The position numbers and the translations under genes are program-made. Positions 45,781 through 57,455 of a DNA stretch of 64,000 nt are shown here, in pieces; the stretch's first letter is position 1; every line of letters starts with the position of its first letter. The stretch lies in assembly GCF_017591425.1 (NCBI RefSeq), contig NW_024465885.1:39874501-39938500 (forward strand), written 5' to 3'. The DNA comes from Ochotona curzoniae (Eukaryota; Chordata; Mammalia; Lagomorpha; Ochotonidae). Below the pieces are notes generated by a model that ran no database searches, was not told the DNA's origin, and saw nothing but the letters and a program-made list of their open reading frames with translations.

Positions 45781-48354
45781 CTTAACCACATCCTGTAACT
45801 ACTTCATTGACATCTCAAATTTAGTTTATACATAACCGACTGCTATAAACCTTAAGATGGTTGTAGGGTACTATTCAGCTGTCTCGTGTCTTTTTTTCAT
45901 ATTTATATTTAGCATCTTATAGTATTCAAGCGATATTTTACTGAACTTCATGGATTTTAGGATAGTCCAAACACAGTTATAATTCTAACAAGCCATATAT
46001 TAATGATTGAAGAGCAGAACAGTTTTAGGAGGGGTGTGCAGAGAAATCTCTTAGTGAGGAGTAACTGATCTTTGTGTCCTACCTAGTGAGGTATATGAGA
46101 GTCCAAGCTGACTTCTTCTTGTCTGTTCTAAGCTTTCCTTATTGGTCTCTCTGTCTATCTGATCTAATTTTGGGGGCTCCAGAGCATTTCTGATGGTCAT
46201 TGCAAGAGAGGATGGGGAGCCAAAGTTGGAAATGACTTACACGTTTTATGTCAATTACATGCAGGCCAGTCATTCAGCAGGAATTGCATTATTAGCTATC
46301 TTTACACTGGGTTATCTTCCTGAAGCTGGGTTGGAACAGATAATATATTCACGTCTCTACGGGAGAGTGAGTGTAAATGCGTTTGCTAAGACAGGAGGCT
46401 CAGTCTAAACCTCTGGAGCAGCAGAGCCGGGAAGCATTTGGGTTTTCATCTGATATCTATTCCATCATGATTCTCCCCCAGAATGGTTGGTGAAGGAAAT
46501 CTCCATTTCATTGGTAGTGCTGATTTTCAGTGGGGTGATTCTTTAGTCCTCACAATGTTGGCAGCAGCCAGAGGCATGTTTGCATTTTTTGTTGTATCTG
46601 ACTGGAACTGGGAATTATTCCTGACCAGAAACCAAAGAAGGTGCTAACCCTCCTCCTATGCCGATGTATAGGGCTCTTTCAACAAAAAAGAATTGTGCAG
46701 CCAAAATGTCAGTTATTCCAAGGTTGAGAAACTCAACTTTAGAGCCAGTCTTACCTATTCCTTATGTCCTCCTGCAAAGTTGCCCTTTGAATAACGAGAG
46801 ATATTGTTGCATTTGTTTATACTGTTCATCTCTTGGTTTCACTACTGTGGTCTAAGCTAACCTTTGGAAATTCCAATTCAATACCATTGATTGTTGTTAG
46901 ACTTGAAGGTAGGCTCTCACCTTTTTGTCATCTAGATGCTTGTGTTCTTTCCCTTGGGTACCAATGCTCATAATTGATCATACACTTCAAAAAACCCCAA
47001 CAGAGCAGTGTACTACCTTATTTTTAAAGAAATGTCATGTTGAAGGAAGATAATATTTTATTATCTTATTTTCCAAAGCTTAATACTTGTCTGTGGCCAA
47101 ACTGATTGCAATTTTCTATTTTTCATGTAAAAATCCATAGTCAACTTTGAATGTGCCCAGAACTATTATAGCTGTTTTCCAGAATACAAAAAATATCTGT
47201 CCTAATGATGAATCTGCATTCCAACCATCTACAACATAAAAGAAGTCCTAAATTTTGGAATTTGTTGTTTTCAACAAGCTTCAAAATTTTCTTTATCCAT
47301 TCACTTGGACATTTTCTTGCCTCTTATATTTTATCAACTAAAAGAATTTCTAGGTGTGAACTTAGGATCAGATACAGAAGAGCTATGAGAGATGGCAAGG
47401 TTATGATGTGAACTTCAAAGAGTGAAGTAAGCTGTTTGTTATAAATCTTTGACTTCAGAAATAAAATTCCTGTACCTATGATCTGCTACCCTTGTATCAC
47501 ATTATATTGAAAAGAATTACAAAAATGATACAGCCAAGAAATGAAAGGCCCATGTTCGAGTTAATTATACATATTGATTTGTTCCTCACATCGTCTATTT
47601 ATAAGATCATTTCTATAACTTCATGTGCCAGGGTTTAATTATGAATTGCTAATGGATGAGCATAAATATGTCTATTTAAATATATCCAGGATGGAAAACA
47701 ATAGGCATTTTGACAGTTTTCAAAGAATATCTGAATAATTGCTTATCAAATACATGAAATTAATTTGAGTCTCTAGATTAAAGAATAACTTATTATTGAC
47801 TTTTTATAATATAAGAAAATTGGACTGGACAATCTTGACTGCTCTTTTTAGTTGTAAGATCTGTGATAGCATCTATTTTATCTCTACCAGTCAGGACTAA
47901 TGTATATGGTTTTGAGGGTTTTAAATGAGGTAAAATAACAAGCTTGGAAAAGTTATTGTTAAAGTCAGTATTAGTAATTCCCACCCCAAGACTATGATTC
48001 AAATAAAACTATTTCTTTGTAAATTATTCACAGGATTTAGATAATCTGAAAAGAATAAAAGTAGAATAAGAATCGGCGAAGCACTAAAGGATTTGGGGCA
48101 TATCTCTCTTTCAATATACATAGTTTATTCTAATTTCTTTTCAGATGGTTATAAGAGGATTTTTCATAATCAATATTTAGTTACTGTCATTTACTTTCTA
48201 AACTCTTCTCAGGGGCATATTTAACCAGAAGGATAATCTTGATTTCTTGCACTACTTTATTAGTCATGCATTATCTCAGTTAAACAGGACATTTTGGGAT
48301 TCTGTTTCCCTATCTTTAAAATATCAGTAACATCTGCCTTTTTCTTCAGTTATT

Positions 48355-48440
48355 CTTCCAGCAAGTATTTATTATGAGGCTCTTCTATTCTGAACACATT
48401 GGTGGATCCAAAGATCAAGAAGAGTCCAGGGGATTTGTAG
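48355..48440 (+). repeat. L2 fragment
   Basis: 'cagcaagtatttattatgag' then 'ctgaacacattggtggatcc' correspond to the L2 'caacaagtatttattgagca' and following segment. Confidence 0.5.
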
Positions 48441-50335
48441 TGTGTTTTGTACCAGAATAAAATGTGTTTTGAAGTACTGTCATATCTCTATAGAGAGATA
48501 TTTGCACACACACACATGCATGCATAGATAATGTGTACATTCAGTCATACTCCCCTGCCCTAAATACTTTTTTGAGTATTTCTCATGAGCAAGAACATTC
48601 TCCTGCTTAACCAGAGCAGAAAATGATCAGTAATGTAATTCAAAGCCCATATTCAAGTGGCATCTATTTTCCAATCATGTCTTTGGAAGTTAGGTGTCTT
48701 CTGGTTTAGAATCACACATTGCGTTTGTCATTTCTCTCTGGTTTCTTAAATAGGAAAGATAAAGGCTACAATTACAATTTTGTAGTATTTCCCTCAATTT
48801 GGTGTTGTCTGGTGCTCTTCATGAATACATCTTGTTATACACTTTTGTCAGAAAAGGCACAGAAATGGTACTGAGTCCTTCACAGTACGTCTAGTGTCTG
48901 CGTATCTCATCACTTTCAGGTTTATTCACATTTGTCATCTTTGCAATTCACAAATAATCTGGGGATTCATTGATACACTCAGGTCAGATTTTCACACATT
49001 AAGTTTTCCATACATTAATTTTACCATACATGTCTTCACAATGCGTCCAATGCATTAGCAAGTATATAATTTATGAATGAATATACAGATGTATAAGACA
49101 TAATAGGGATTTGTGCTCGAAGTGTTTTATTAAGTTACTAATGTTATACAACAACAAGTGAAAGATGTTGGAGGCCTGATTGAACGAGATGATCAGGCTA
49201 TTTTCTAGATCTGGAATACTGAACTTTGTAAGTTGGGCTTTCGCTCAGGAGACCCGCCTGGTTTCTAGTGGCTCTGGATTTCTTTCTGATGGCAACTTGA
49301 ATATTGCTGCTCTTCAGGAATAGGTTAGATGTTTTCTTCCCTTCACATTATGGAGAGGGTAGAAGAGACACGTTCTAGAAAGGTGGCCAACGCCAGTGAT
49401 GAAGGAATGCAAAGACAGTATTTGCACGTGTTGTACAGCACACAGATTGTTGGAACAGGGACGCAGCACTGTCATCTGAGAGCACAGCCACAGATCCCCG
49501 GCAGTTTGCAGAGTGGGAGGATCCCAGGGGGAGGAGGCTTGGGACTGGAGATGGTTGCACTGTGTGTCCAACTTTGATGACTTGTGTCTCATCTGCAGTA
49601 TTATCTACTAAATACTTTTCTTTATATGAGCTTTATCTAGATGTTTCTTTAAATATGAACCTCTAAATAGGTCATGAGATCCTTGAAATCATGAGTGAGA
49701 TACATTGCTTTATATCTAAAAATACATGTTAAGTAAATTCGAAAGGTTTAAACAGAGTGTTATTTAGGCACCACCTGTGCTTAACCAATGTTGACACCAG
49801 GAGAACAAAGACCTCTCGTTAGGAAATCATCTGGAAAGCTGTGTGTCTGGAGAACATGATTGGGTGTTCTTCACTTTAAACAGGAAGAAATGTGAGGTAG
49901 CAAGCATCTGTTAGGTCTAGATTAAGTTAGGATTAACTGACTCACATAAGGGGAAGGGGTCTAACATCTTTTTGGGGTTCTGTGTTCATTAAATTGAAAT
50001 GTGGACTTAGCACTATACCTTCTTATCATATATGCATTTATATGAATGAGTTATTTAAAAATATTTTCCTAAATTAAGACATGATCATTATAAACTGCTT
50101 CTAGCACTCTATGTCTCTCCAGCTCTAGTTAGGCTGGATATAGATACGGTATTTTATTAATTAGAACCACAACACCACTTGGTACCTGTGCTTCCGTATT
50201 TGCACAATCCAACCAAACTTAGATTAGGTACTGTGTATCTAGTCTTACTGTGTACCAAACACTTGAAGACTTCGTTTTTATCATTGTTCTCTAACCAGTA
50301 CGGTGACATTTACATTACATTAGATATTGTAATAA

Positions 50336-50490
50336 CTAGTTATTTATAAGTAACCTATCAATGCTTTAAAGCATATAGGAGGAATACATAGGTTATATGC
50401 ATGTACTGTGCTGTTTTTCCTAGAGGATTTGAGCATCCATGGATTTTGGATTTCTTGGGGTGCAGGAACTGATGCTTGACAGAAACCGAG
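50336..50490 (+). mobile_element. MER2/Tigger-like remnant, 3' half
   Basis: 'aaagcatataggaggaatac', 'ataggttatatgcatgtact', 'gatttgagcatccatggatt' and 'ttcttggggtgcaggaact' match the last half of the family seen at 25060-25345. Confidence 0.6.
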
Positions 50491-50973
50491 TGACAACTTT
50501 ATATACGCAACAACTCAGAAATGACGTGTAAAATCGTATCTGTAAGGAGAGAATTGGATACTTCAATTCAAGGAAGTCTAGTCAAGATACAGGAAACTAA
50601 GAAATATTAACTTATTTTCAAGTACAGAAACTCGCTAAAATGCGAACTAGCATTTCTTCTGAGTGTAAGACAGTAGGGAGCACTTCAAATAAAAAACTGA
50701 TCTTTTTCTAACATAGATGTAATTTTTATTATTTATTGTACTCTTGAAATGAGCATTTTTCGGACTATGGAAGAACCCCTGGGGTATGTGTAATCTTTTT
50801 GATGTGTCTAATTCAGATTCTGGAGTAAAAATAAAGAGGTTCAAGCCTCATGAGGGAAGAAACACAGAAGCAAGCTGATGAACGCATTATGCTTCCATCC
50901 ATTGCAGTGGCATAATTTAATCTGTTTGTATTGCATTCTGTGTTTCTCTCTGCCCTGCATCTGGAATCTTCAG

Positions 50974-51154
50974 GAAGGAGCTCATTGCCAAGCTGGACCA
51001 GGCAGAAAAGGAGAAGGTGGATGCTGCTCAGCTGGTTCGGGAATTCGAAGCTCTGACGGAGGAAAATCGCACCTTGAAGCTGGCACAGTCACAGTGTGTG
51101 GAACAACTAGAAAAACTGAGAATACAGTATCAGAAGAGGCAGGGCTCCTCCTAA
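50974..51154 (+). CDS. MAP3K7CL: MAP3K7CL last coding exon (coiled coil and stop)
   Basis: Bounded by the acceptor aatcttcag|gaag and continuing into the 3' UTR. The first base completes codon 83 (AA|G, Lys), then codons 84-142 and a TAA at 51152-51154. The peptide starts KELIAKLDQAEKEKVDAAQL and ends with the 'QYQKRQGSS' tail, which parallels the TAK1 end 'QQQKRQGTS'. It is a continuous amphipathic helix with leucine and valine at heptad positions, so a coiled coil is expected over about residues 60-135. There is no kinase domain. From TAK1 homology the protein may bind TAB2/TAB3-like partners; this is inference. Total length of 142 residues equals the short human isoform. Confidence 0.97.
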
Positions 51155-52120
51155 CCTGGAACTATTCAAACTAAGCCTGAGAGGTTGGTGGTTGTTAGAC
51201 ACTGGCCAAAGATTTTTTTTTTTTTTAATTTAAAAGGCTAGTGAGTAAAGCCTAGCACTTCTCTTCACTATCTGTACAGCACGTGTCTAACCTGAGTTGG
51301 GTGCTTGTCAGCTTTCAGTTTGATTATTTCCACTGAGATCGTGAGCACAAATATATTACCAATATGTGGTTTCAGAGCTCCTTATTCTCTCCCAAAGACA
51401 CATATTTGTTCTTATTTAAGAAAGTGTGATCAAACTGTCCACCAGTATAGAAAATAGTAATAATAAAAAAGTCTACCGGCTGATCCTGCTAAGAATCATG
51501 AGCTGTGAAACACACCAGGAGGATGCTCAGTGCAGTTTCCCACGTGTATATTTTAAAATGTCATGCTTTTAACATTTCAAGTCTGTTCAAATTTTAACTT
51601 TCAGAAACCTCTCTGCATCTGTTGATTATCAGAGTCAGGTTTAATCCTTCAATGATTGATTGTTCTAAGAATAAATGGTTGCATACCATAAAAGCTTTCT
51701 TATGAAAATAGTAGCAGAAATCGTGTTTGTGCCAAAAGCTCAGCTGCCAGTGCTAACTTGCTGTTGCAATGAAGAAACAGAGAGGACTGCCTCTCCTTCC
51801 CAGTGTATCAGCTCCCAGGAAACCGCTCTGCCTTTGCTTGTGTGTGTTCTAGGCGCATGGCAGAAATGGAAAAAGGATTGTTTGGACATCAGTTCAGTGA
51901 GTTCCTTTGAAAACATCAGCGAAATTATAACTATGACTTTGTTTTGAATTTAAGGAGCTATTTTGGATCAGTAATAACGAGTACGTGAGGAAATTGAGAA
52001 TGCACATTGTTTTCCTCATTGTTCTATGTATCACCACATTTTCCCAAATTGATCTCTTTGTTCTTTGTCCATTTCTATTCATGTAACTTCTTTTTCATTA
52101 AACATGGGTCAAATCTGCCA
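51155..52120 (+). other. MAP3K7CL: MAP3K7CL 3' UTR with candidate poly(A) sites
   Basis: The sequence after the stop holds three candidate poly(A) signals: AATAAA at 51462-51467, AATAAA at 51670-51675 and ATTAAA at 52097-52102. A GT-rich downstream element ('gcctgtagtctgttctgttc') follows the last one, which favours a main end near 52115-52125. The stretch is free of recognisable repeats, unlike the flank after 52290, consistent with transcribed sequence. The frame at 51675-51947 is probably non-coding. Confidence 0.65.
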
Positions 52121-52225
52121 GCCTGTAGTCTGTTCTGTTCTTAACCCCTTTTTAAAGCTTAGACTTAGAACTGTCAAACATTGCTAAGAATTTGTTCCCA
52201 CTTGTAAGAGCTTGAAAAAGAAGCT

Positions 52226-52303
52226 CTTAATATTTAATATTATCTTAATATTTAAATATAATATTATCTTAATATTTAAATATAATCTTAATATTTAAAA
52301 TAT
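52226..52303 (+). repeat. AT-rich tandem repeat
   Basis: The unit 'cttaatatttaaatataat', with 'attat' spacers, is repeated about three to four times. It leads into the tail of the following SINE and may have grown from its A/T-rich tail. Confidence 0.8.
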
Positions 52304-52613
52304 TTATTATCTGAAAGGCAGAGTGAGACAAAGAGAAAAGGAAAGGAAGAGAGAGAGTTAGATATGGAGAGAGAAACTCCCGTCAACTAACTCATTCCCT
52401 GAACGGTGGCAGTATCCAGGACTGGGCCGGGCAAAAGGCAAGTTCCAGGAACTCTGTCAGGAATTCCCACAAGGATGGCTGGTGCCCCATCTGTGGAGCA
52501 GTCATCCATAGCCTTTCCAGGTACATAATCGTGAAGTGAAACAGTTGGTGCTTGAATTAGCACTTCCACATGGGATGCCAAGCAGCGCTTAATTCACCAC
52601 AAGGCAACCCCCA
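52295..52613 (-). mobile_element. CSINE, older type
   Basis: Minus-strand SINE: 'tatctgaaaggcagagtgag', 'agccaggactgggccgggc'-like body (seen as 'tatccaggactgggccggg'), 'cacatgggatgccaagcagc' and a head 'ttcaccacaaggcaaccccc'. Confidence 0.82.
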
Positions 52614-52624
52614 ACATTGACATT

Positions 52625-52922
52625 TAAAACATTGCTTCGATTTATTTGAAAGTTAGACAAACAGAAAGACAGACACTGCTTCACCCACACAAATGCTCGA
52701 AATAGTGAGAATTGGTCATGCAAACCCAGAAACCTGAAAAGCAGGGTGGATCTCCTGTGTAATCGGCAAGGAACCAAGAACCTGCCATTATCTGCTGCCT
52801 CTTAGTGTCTGTCTTAGCAGAAATGGATCAGAATTGAATAGCTTGGACTTGAACCCAGGTGCTGCAATTTGGGAAGTGGACAGTCCTCATACTGTCTTAA
52901 AATCTTAGCCAAATGCCTGCTC
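52625..52922 (-). mobile_element. CSINE, older type
   Basis: Minus-strand SINE: 'tatttgaaagttagacaaac', 'ctgctgcctcttagtgtctg', 'gaacccaggtgctgcaattt' and a head 'cttagccaaatgcctgctcc'. It is adjacent to the previous SINE. Confidence 0.75.
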
Positions 52923-53397
52923 CAAGAATGACATTTTGCATAACCAACTCAGAGGTCTGCTACTAAATATGAATGCATTTATGCCTTGAAGTATTTGCTC
53001 CAAATGAAGAATATTTCATTAAAATAATAAGATGGCCTTGGTTAGACCAGTGGTCTCCAACTGAGAGTGATTTTTGTCTCAAGGAAACAGCTAGCAATGC
53101 CTGTAGACAATTTTGTACAGCATTAAGGTTGGCATGCTTTAAAGTAAATGAATCAATCACTGGGCATTTTGGAAAAAGACAAGGGTGAGCACATGGCAGG
53201 TTCCTGAGTTTCTTGGCATGTGGCATGGAGTTTGGAGGCCTGTTTCTTTATTTGTAAAATAAAGACTTTTGATAGATAGCCAGTGTAAATATTGTATGAA
53301 CCTATCTACCTCCATGCAGCCTTATCATTCGACCAAAATGAAAGTCCTGTAGTTCTGGAAGAATCTGCTTTTTTGTTAACTCTTATTTTCTTTTTTC
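52923..53397. other. Unassigned stretch
   Basis: No gene or named repeat. A minus-strand frame (52963-53226, 87 codons) has no recognisable motif. Confidence 0.35.
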
Positions 53398-53688
53398 CTT
53401 AAGATCCATGTACTTTTATTTGCAAGGCAGAATTACATAGAGCAGGAGAGAGAGATCTTCTATCTCCCCAAATGGCAGAACTGGTTAGAGCTGAACCGAT
53501 CCAAAGCCAGGACCCAGAGCTCCTTCTGTGTCTCCCATGTGGGTACAGGTCCTTCCCCTGCTGCTTTCCCAGACCATAAGCAGGGAACTGGGTGGGAAAT
53601 GCAGAAGCCGGGACATGAGTTGGTAACCATATACTTGCAGGAAGAGGATTAGCTAATTGAGTCATTGTGCTGACTTCCTTTTTTGGTG
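53398..53688 (-). mobile_element. CSINE
   Basis: Minus-strand SINE: 'atttgcaaggcagaattaca', 'gagctgaaccgatccaaagc', 'tgtctcccatgtgggtacag' and head 'gagtcattgtgctgacttc'. A short deletion lies in the middle of the body. Confidence 0.85.
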
Positions 53689-54945
53689 ACTCTTAGGCTT
53701 ATAAATACTAACATAAAGAAAGAGTTGTTAAATTTGTGCAAATCCAGGGTTAATACAATGGGTGGGAGAAGGGTTAATTAGTAACTAAACACAAGGATCT
53801 ATGTTTGGCACCTTCTCTGAATAGGGCCTGAATAAGCAGTTATGGCCCCTTGTAGTAAATAGGGGGCAGGGAAGCACAGCTTCAAAATATCTTCGCTCTA
53901 TCAGAATGATGATAGTTTAATAAGGTGAGACTAACTGACCTCTGTTGCTACTAAAGAGTCACTGAGTAAACACTTTACTGTTTGTTAGTCTCAGTCTGGG
54001 TCTTGCTATGTTTTAAGTACTATATATTTGTTCATATATATTCATTCAAAAAGAAGAATAATTTTTAAAGTTTGTATGTTTTAAGCTGATTTCTATTCAT
54101 TAAAGCATGATTCACCTATATCGCAAGTTGTTAAGGCAAGTCAGAGAAATATAAAATCAGGATCTCTAATCAGTTTCATCTTCTCATACACCTGGCAAAT
54201 TTTCACTGATCTTATCTACTGCTGCAAATCATCTATGATAACACAGATCATTTAGGAATTTTGTATTTTCAAGCGTAATTACAAGATCGTTTTTACAGCA
54301 ACAAAGACAGTGTTAGAGAGCATTAAAAATGAACCTAGAAGTTTATCATCATGAGGGTGAACATGAACGGGCTTAAGATTAAAAGAAAATGAAGCTCGTT
54401 ATATTCTGCATTGGCTCCACTCAAAAACTTGCTGGGTGGGGACATCGCTTTGTGTAGACACGAAAGGAATGCGATTGTGTGCAGCGGAGATCAAATCTCT
54501 CTTGGTATAGACAGAGATGTCCTCCGTCGTTCTGGCACCCTATACTTGGATGTATTACGAAGACAGTACAGATGAGGAATTCAAAGGAATCTGGAATCAA
54601 CAGAAAATTTGTTACACATTTAGCAAGCGCGAGTCAGGACACTTTTCATAGAGGATGCCAGAATGAATGACACAAAGACTTGAAAATAACCAATCTGGTT
54701 TCTGTGTATTGACCTGGTGGCCTGAGAGGATAGAGGCGTAGACAATTGCACAGAGGTGTATGCAAGAAGAATCTTAGCACAGTGGCAGCTGAAACAGACT
54801 AACAGGCCAGGAGAGATGGAGAAACACAGTGAGAATGACTGCACGGCTGATCAAAACACAGAAGATGAAGCAGAAACAGGATTTAATGAACTTCTTCAGC
54901 AGCAGACTATACCGGGTCTAATGTGCAGGGCACATTGTTTTATTC
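53689..54945. other. Unassigned 3' flank
   Basis: No recognised gene or repeat. The part 54400-54900 is better balanced in base composition and has a few CpGs, but no frame longer than about 110 codons and no motif. Confidence 0.4.
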
Positions 54946-54949
54946 TTCC

Positions 54950-55030
54950 AGCACTTATTCTCATTTTCCAAAACCAGGCACTCAGGGTTCATAATTTGGA
55001 CAGTTTCCCAGAGCTGGGATTCGAGGACAT
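54950..55030 (+). repeat. MIR fragment (3' half)
   Basis: 'ctcattttccaaaaccaggc', then 'cagagctgggattcgaggac' correspond to the MIR 'cattttacagatgaggaaac' and 'cagagctgggattcgaaccc' segments. Confidence 0.6.
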
Positions 55031-55084
55031 GGTTGCATTAATTCAAGCATCAAACATTGATCTCATGCCTTTGCTTTGTCTGGC

Positions 55085-55170
55085 TTCCTGAGATTTGACA
55101 GAGGCACAACAGAAAAGGCTAGAAATGTGTTCTATTCTCAAGGAACCCCATAGTCTGGAAGGGGAGATGG
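55085..55170 (+). repeat. L2 3'-end fragment
   Basis: 'ctattctcaaggaaccccat' and 'agtctggaaggggagatggg' follow the L2 pattern 'ctgccctcaaggagcttaca' and 'gtctagtgggggagacag'. Confidence 0.5.
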
Positions 55171-55429
55171 GCAGGTGTCTCTCTCTCCCCAAGCGGCACC
55201 CCCACCTCCTGGCTTTCTCCTGGGAGGTGCTTTCCCCCTCCCTCCTTCACCCTTCCCTGCTCACCTGATCCCTTCACAAATACACTTTTCTGTCTGCAAC
55301 AGAAAAAAAAAAAAAGAAAAAGTGAAGAAAAGCAAAGAAAGGGAGATAGGCATCTACTGAAATACTCACAGGAGTCAGTTTAAAAACATGTCCAAAATTT
55401 CCTCAAAAGGTAGAACCCGATTCCTCTCC

Positions 55430-55850
55430 CTGTCAGTGTGACTCAGACTTAAAGACACGTTTCTGACAAATGGAATCAAACACAAACAGCAGTAAGTGAC
55501 TTGCAAGACTGGACATACCAGAAATGTGAAATTTCTCCTGTCTCCTGGATTCTTCACTCTGGGCTAAACTGAAGCTGCATTTGAGAAGACTCAAGCAGGA
55601 CACTGGAGGGCCAAAGAGTAATGCATTGAGGCCCTAAACCTGATAAAGTCACAAGAATGAACTCAGAAGCAGATCCTTGAGGACCTTGGATGGCTAAGTG
55701 TCAGCCGGCACCTTGAGTGAATTCTGAGGAGACTGGTTGAGCTAGAACCATCCAGCCTAACTACCCTTGGCTCTTGATTCTTGGGAACTTTGAGACGATG
55801 AATGTTGGCTTTGGTCTAGGTCAATAGATAATGGACACTCAGTTAAATAA
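55430..55850 (+). mobile_element. MLT1-type LTR (ERVL-MaLR)
   Basis: Ordered landmarks of the ancient MaLR LTR: 'agtgacttgcaagactggac', 'ttcttcactctgggctaaac', 'gcatttgagaagactcaagc', 'ctcagaagcagatccttgag', then 'gagctagaaccatccagcct' and 'gaactttgagacgatgaatg'. No internal retroviral coding sequence accompanies it. Confidence 0.65.
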
Positions 55851-55889
55851 AAAAAGGGCTAAATGGGAAAGGATCATAATCTATGAATA

Positions 55890-56215
55890 CAAATAAAAAA
55901 GGGAATCTGAATGAGATGAAGCAATCTGGGATGGATTCCTTAGATAATGTGACTACTGAGGTAATCATAGCTGATGAGTAAGAGCTAAGCAGGCACAGAA
56001 GGCAGACGGGGGAAAGGTCTAGACAGAGCAAAAACACGTGTCACGGACCTGTGGCATGGTGAAAGACCTGAAGAAGGCTGATGTGGCTGAACATGAAGGG
56101 ATAAGGAGAATACAGCACAACGTGATGCTGTAGAATAAGGCAGAACCTTGAAGCTCGTGTTAAGGATTTTAGTCTTACCATAAATGCCAAGAGAAGCCAT
56201 CAAAGTATTTTAAAC
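55890..56215 (+). repeat. Ancient mammalian interspersed repeat, family not assigned
   Basis: 'aagaaggctgatgtggctga', 'ataaggcagaaccttgaagc', 'aaggattttagtcttaccat' and 'gccaagagaagccatcaaag' match, in order, a common mammalian fossil repeat known for 'ggccagtgtggctggag' and 'gatgggaagccattggag'. I cannot name the family with certainty. Confidence 0.45.
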
Positions 56216-57090
56216 GTGCTGGTGTGGAACTCTGAACTACTTAAAAAAAAAAGAACCAGCGAAGAGGTTCAGATCCTACACCAGAGTACACGGGTTTGCT
56301 TTCTGCTTCTGTTCCTGTTTCCAACTTCCTGTTAACAGGCGAACGTATGGGAGACTTGGATTAAATTCCCACAGGTCGTGGCTCTGCTAGGAATGGGCAC
56401 TGGGGAATGTGTCTGTAGCTGACAGCCTGCCTCTCTAATTAAGCCTGTTACATTTGCAGCATATTTTCTGCTAGAAGAAAATGCCCTAAGAGTTTTATGC
56501 TATCTCATTTTAAGTTGCCAACTTAGAGTGCTAAGATTATTTATACTACACATATTTTGATAGATAATAGATAATACAGAGGATTGGTGATAAATAGGTT
56601 GATGATAGAATCATTACATCCAGTTTAAATTAAGTCTCTACAGAATAGTTATAAGAAAAGAAGTATCAAGTGAACTGACAAAATAAAAGGCAGACCTTTG
56701 CTGTTACCACTATAATATTCAATTTGGTGCCACTTTAAGTTTTGCATTCTATGAAAATCTCTACCATTCACTCATTGTCTAATGCTTGCCTAGTGTAACA
56801 AAGTTTCCAAACTCGAAACTGGTAGCAGGACACTCTCAAACGATAAGAATTATTCAAACAGTGTTATAGAAAGATAATAATTTGGACTGGAGTTGTGGTC
56901 ACATCAAATGTGAGCCTCAATAAAGGAATGTACAGAGATGAACTCTTTATGCGGATAATCTTAAACTTTAGATTGTCAGCATTCCATTTTGGTACCAATA
57001 ATGTGTGTTTTAACTAGATGGGAATGCAGTCTACAAATGCTCCCTAGAGGAAACATGTATTGTATTTAGGAGCTTTTACTGATAGTGTTA
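56216..57090. other. Unassigned stretch
   Basis: AT-rich sequence with no recognised gene or repeat. Confidence 0.4.
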
Positions 57091-57104
57091 AAATCTTAAC
57101 CTTT

Positions 57105-57440
57105 AAAAATTTCAAAAAGATTTATTTCATTATATTTATTGGAAAGGCAGATTTACAGACAGAAGAATCAAAGGGGAATATCTTCTGTCTGTTGGTTAAT
57201 TCTCTAAATGGCTACAGTGGCCAGAGTGGAGCTCATCTGAAACCAGAAACCAGGAGCTTCCTCCAGGTTGCTCACATAAGTTCAGGTTTCCAAGGCTTTG
57301 GACCATCCTCTTCTGCTTTCCCAGGCCACAGTCAGGGAGCTAGATGGGAAGCAGAGGGGATGGGATACTAGCATATGTCTATATGGCATCACAATGCTTG
57401 CAAGGTAAGGATTCAGCCACTGAATCATCACACTGGGCCC
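57105..57440 (-). mobile_element. CSINE, younger type, with target-site duplication
   Basis: Minus-strand full-length SINE with tail 'ggaaaggcagatttacagac', body 'tcccaggccacagtcaggga' and head 'gaatcatcacactgggccc'. Flanking near-duplicates: 'aatcttaaccttt' (57092-57104) and 'aatcctaaccctt' (57441 onward). Confidence 0.9.
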
Positions 57441-57455
57441 AATCCTAACCCTTTT

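Larger units (their letters stand above)
37529..50973 (+). other. MAP3K7CL: MAP3K7CL intron 3 (about 13.4 kb)
   Basis: GT-AG intron, phase 2. It contains a compound TG/GA microsatellite, several CSINEs, an old L1M fragment, copies of dispersed repeats A and B, an L2 relic and a MER2-like relic, listed separately. A run of 16 T lies at 38673-38688. Stretches 37530-38660, 39000-41160, 45030-45410, 45790-48350, 48450-50330 and 50500-50970 show nothing I can name. The segment 49300-49600 has better base balance and a minus-strand frame of 92 codons without recognisable motifs. Confidence 0.85.

Noticed and set aside
55107..55330. Pyrimidine-rich segment ending in an A-run, flanked by 'caacagaaaa', as a retroposed copy
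   Set aside because: The second 'caacagaaaa' lies before the A-run and not after it, so the geometry of a target-site duplication fails.
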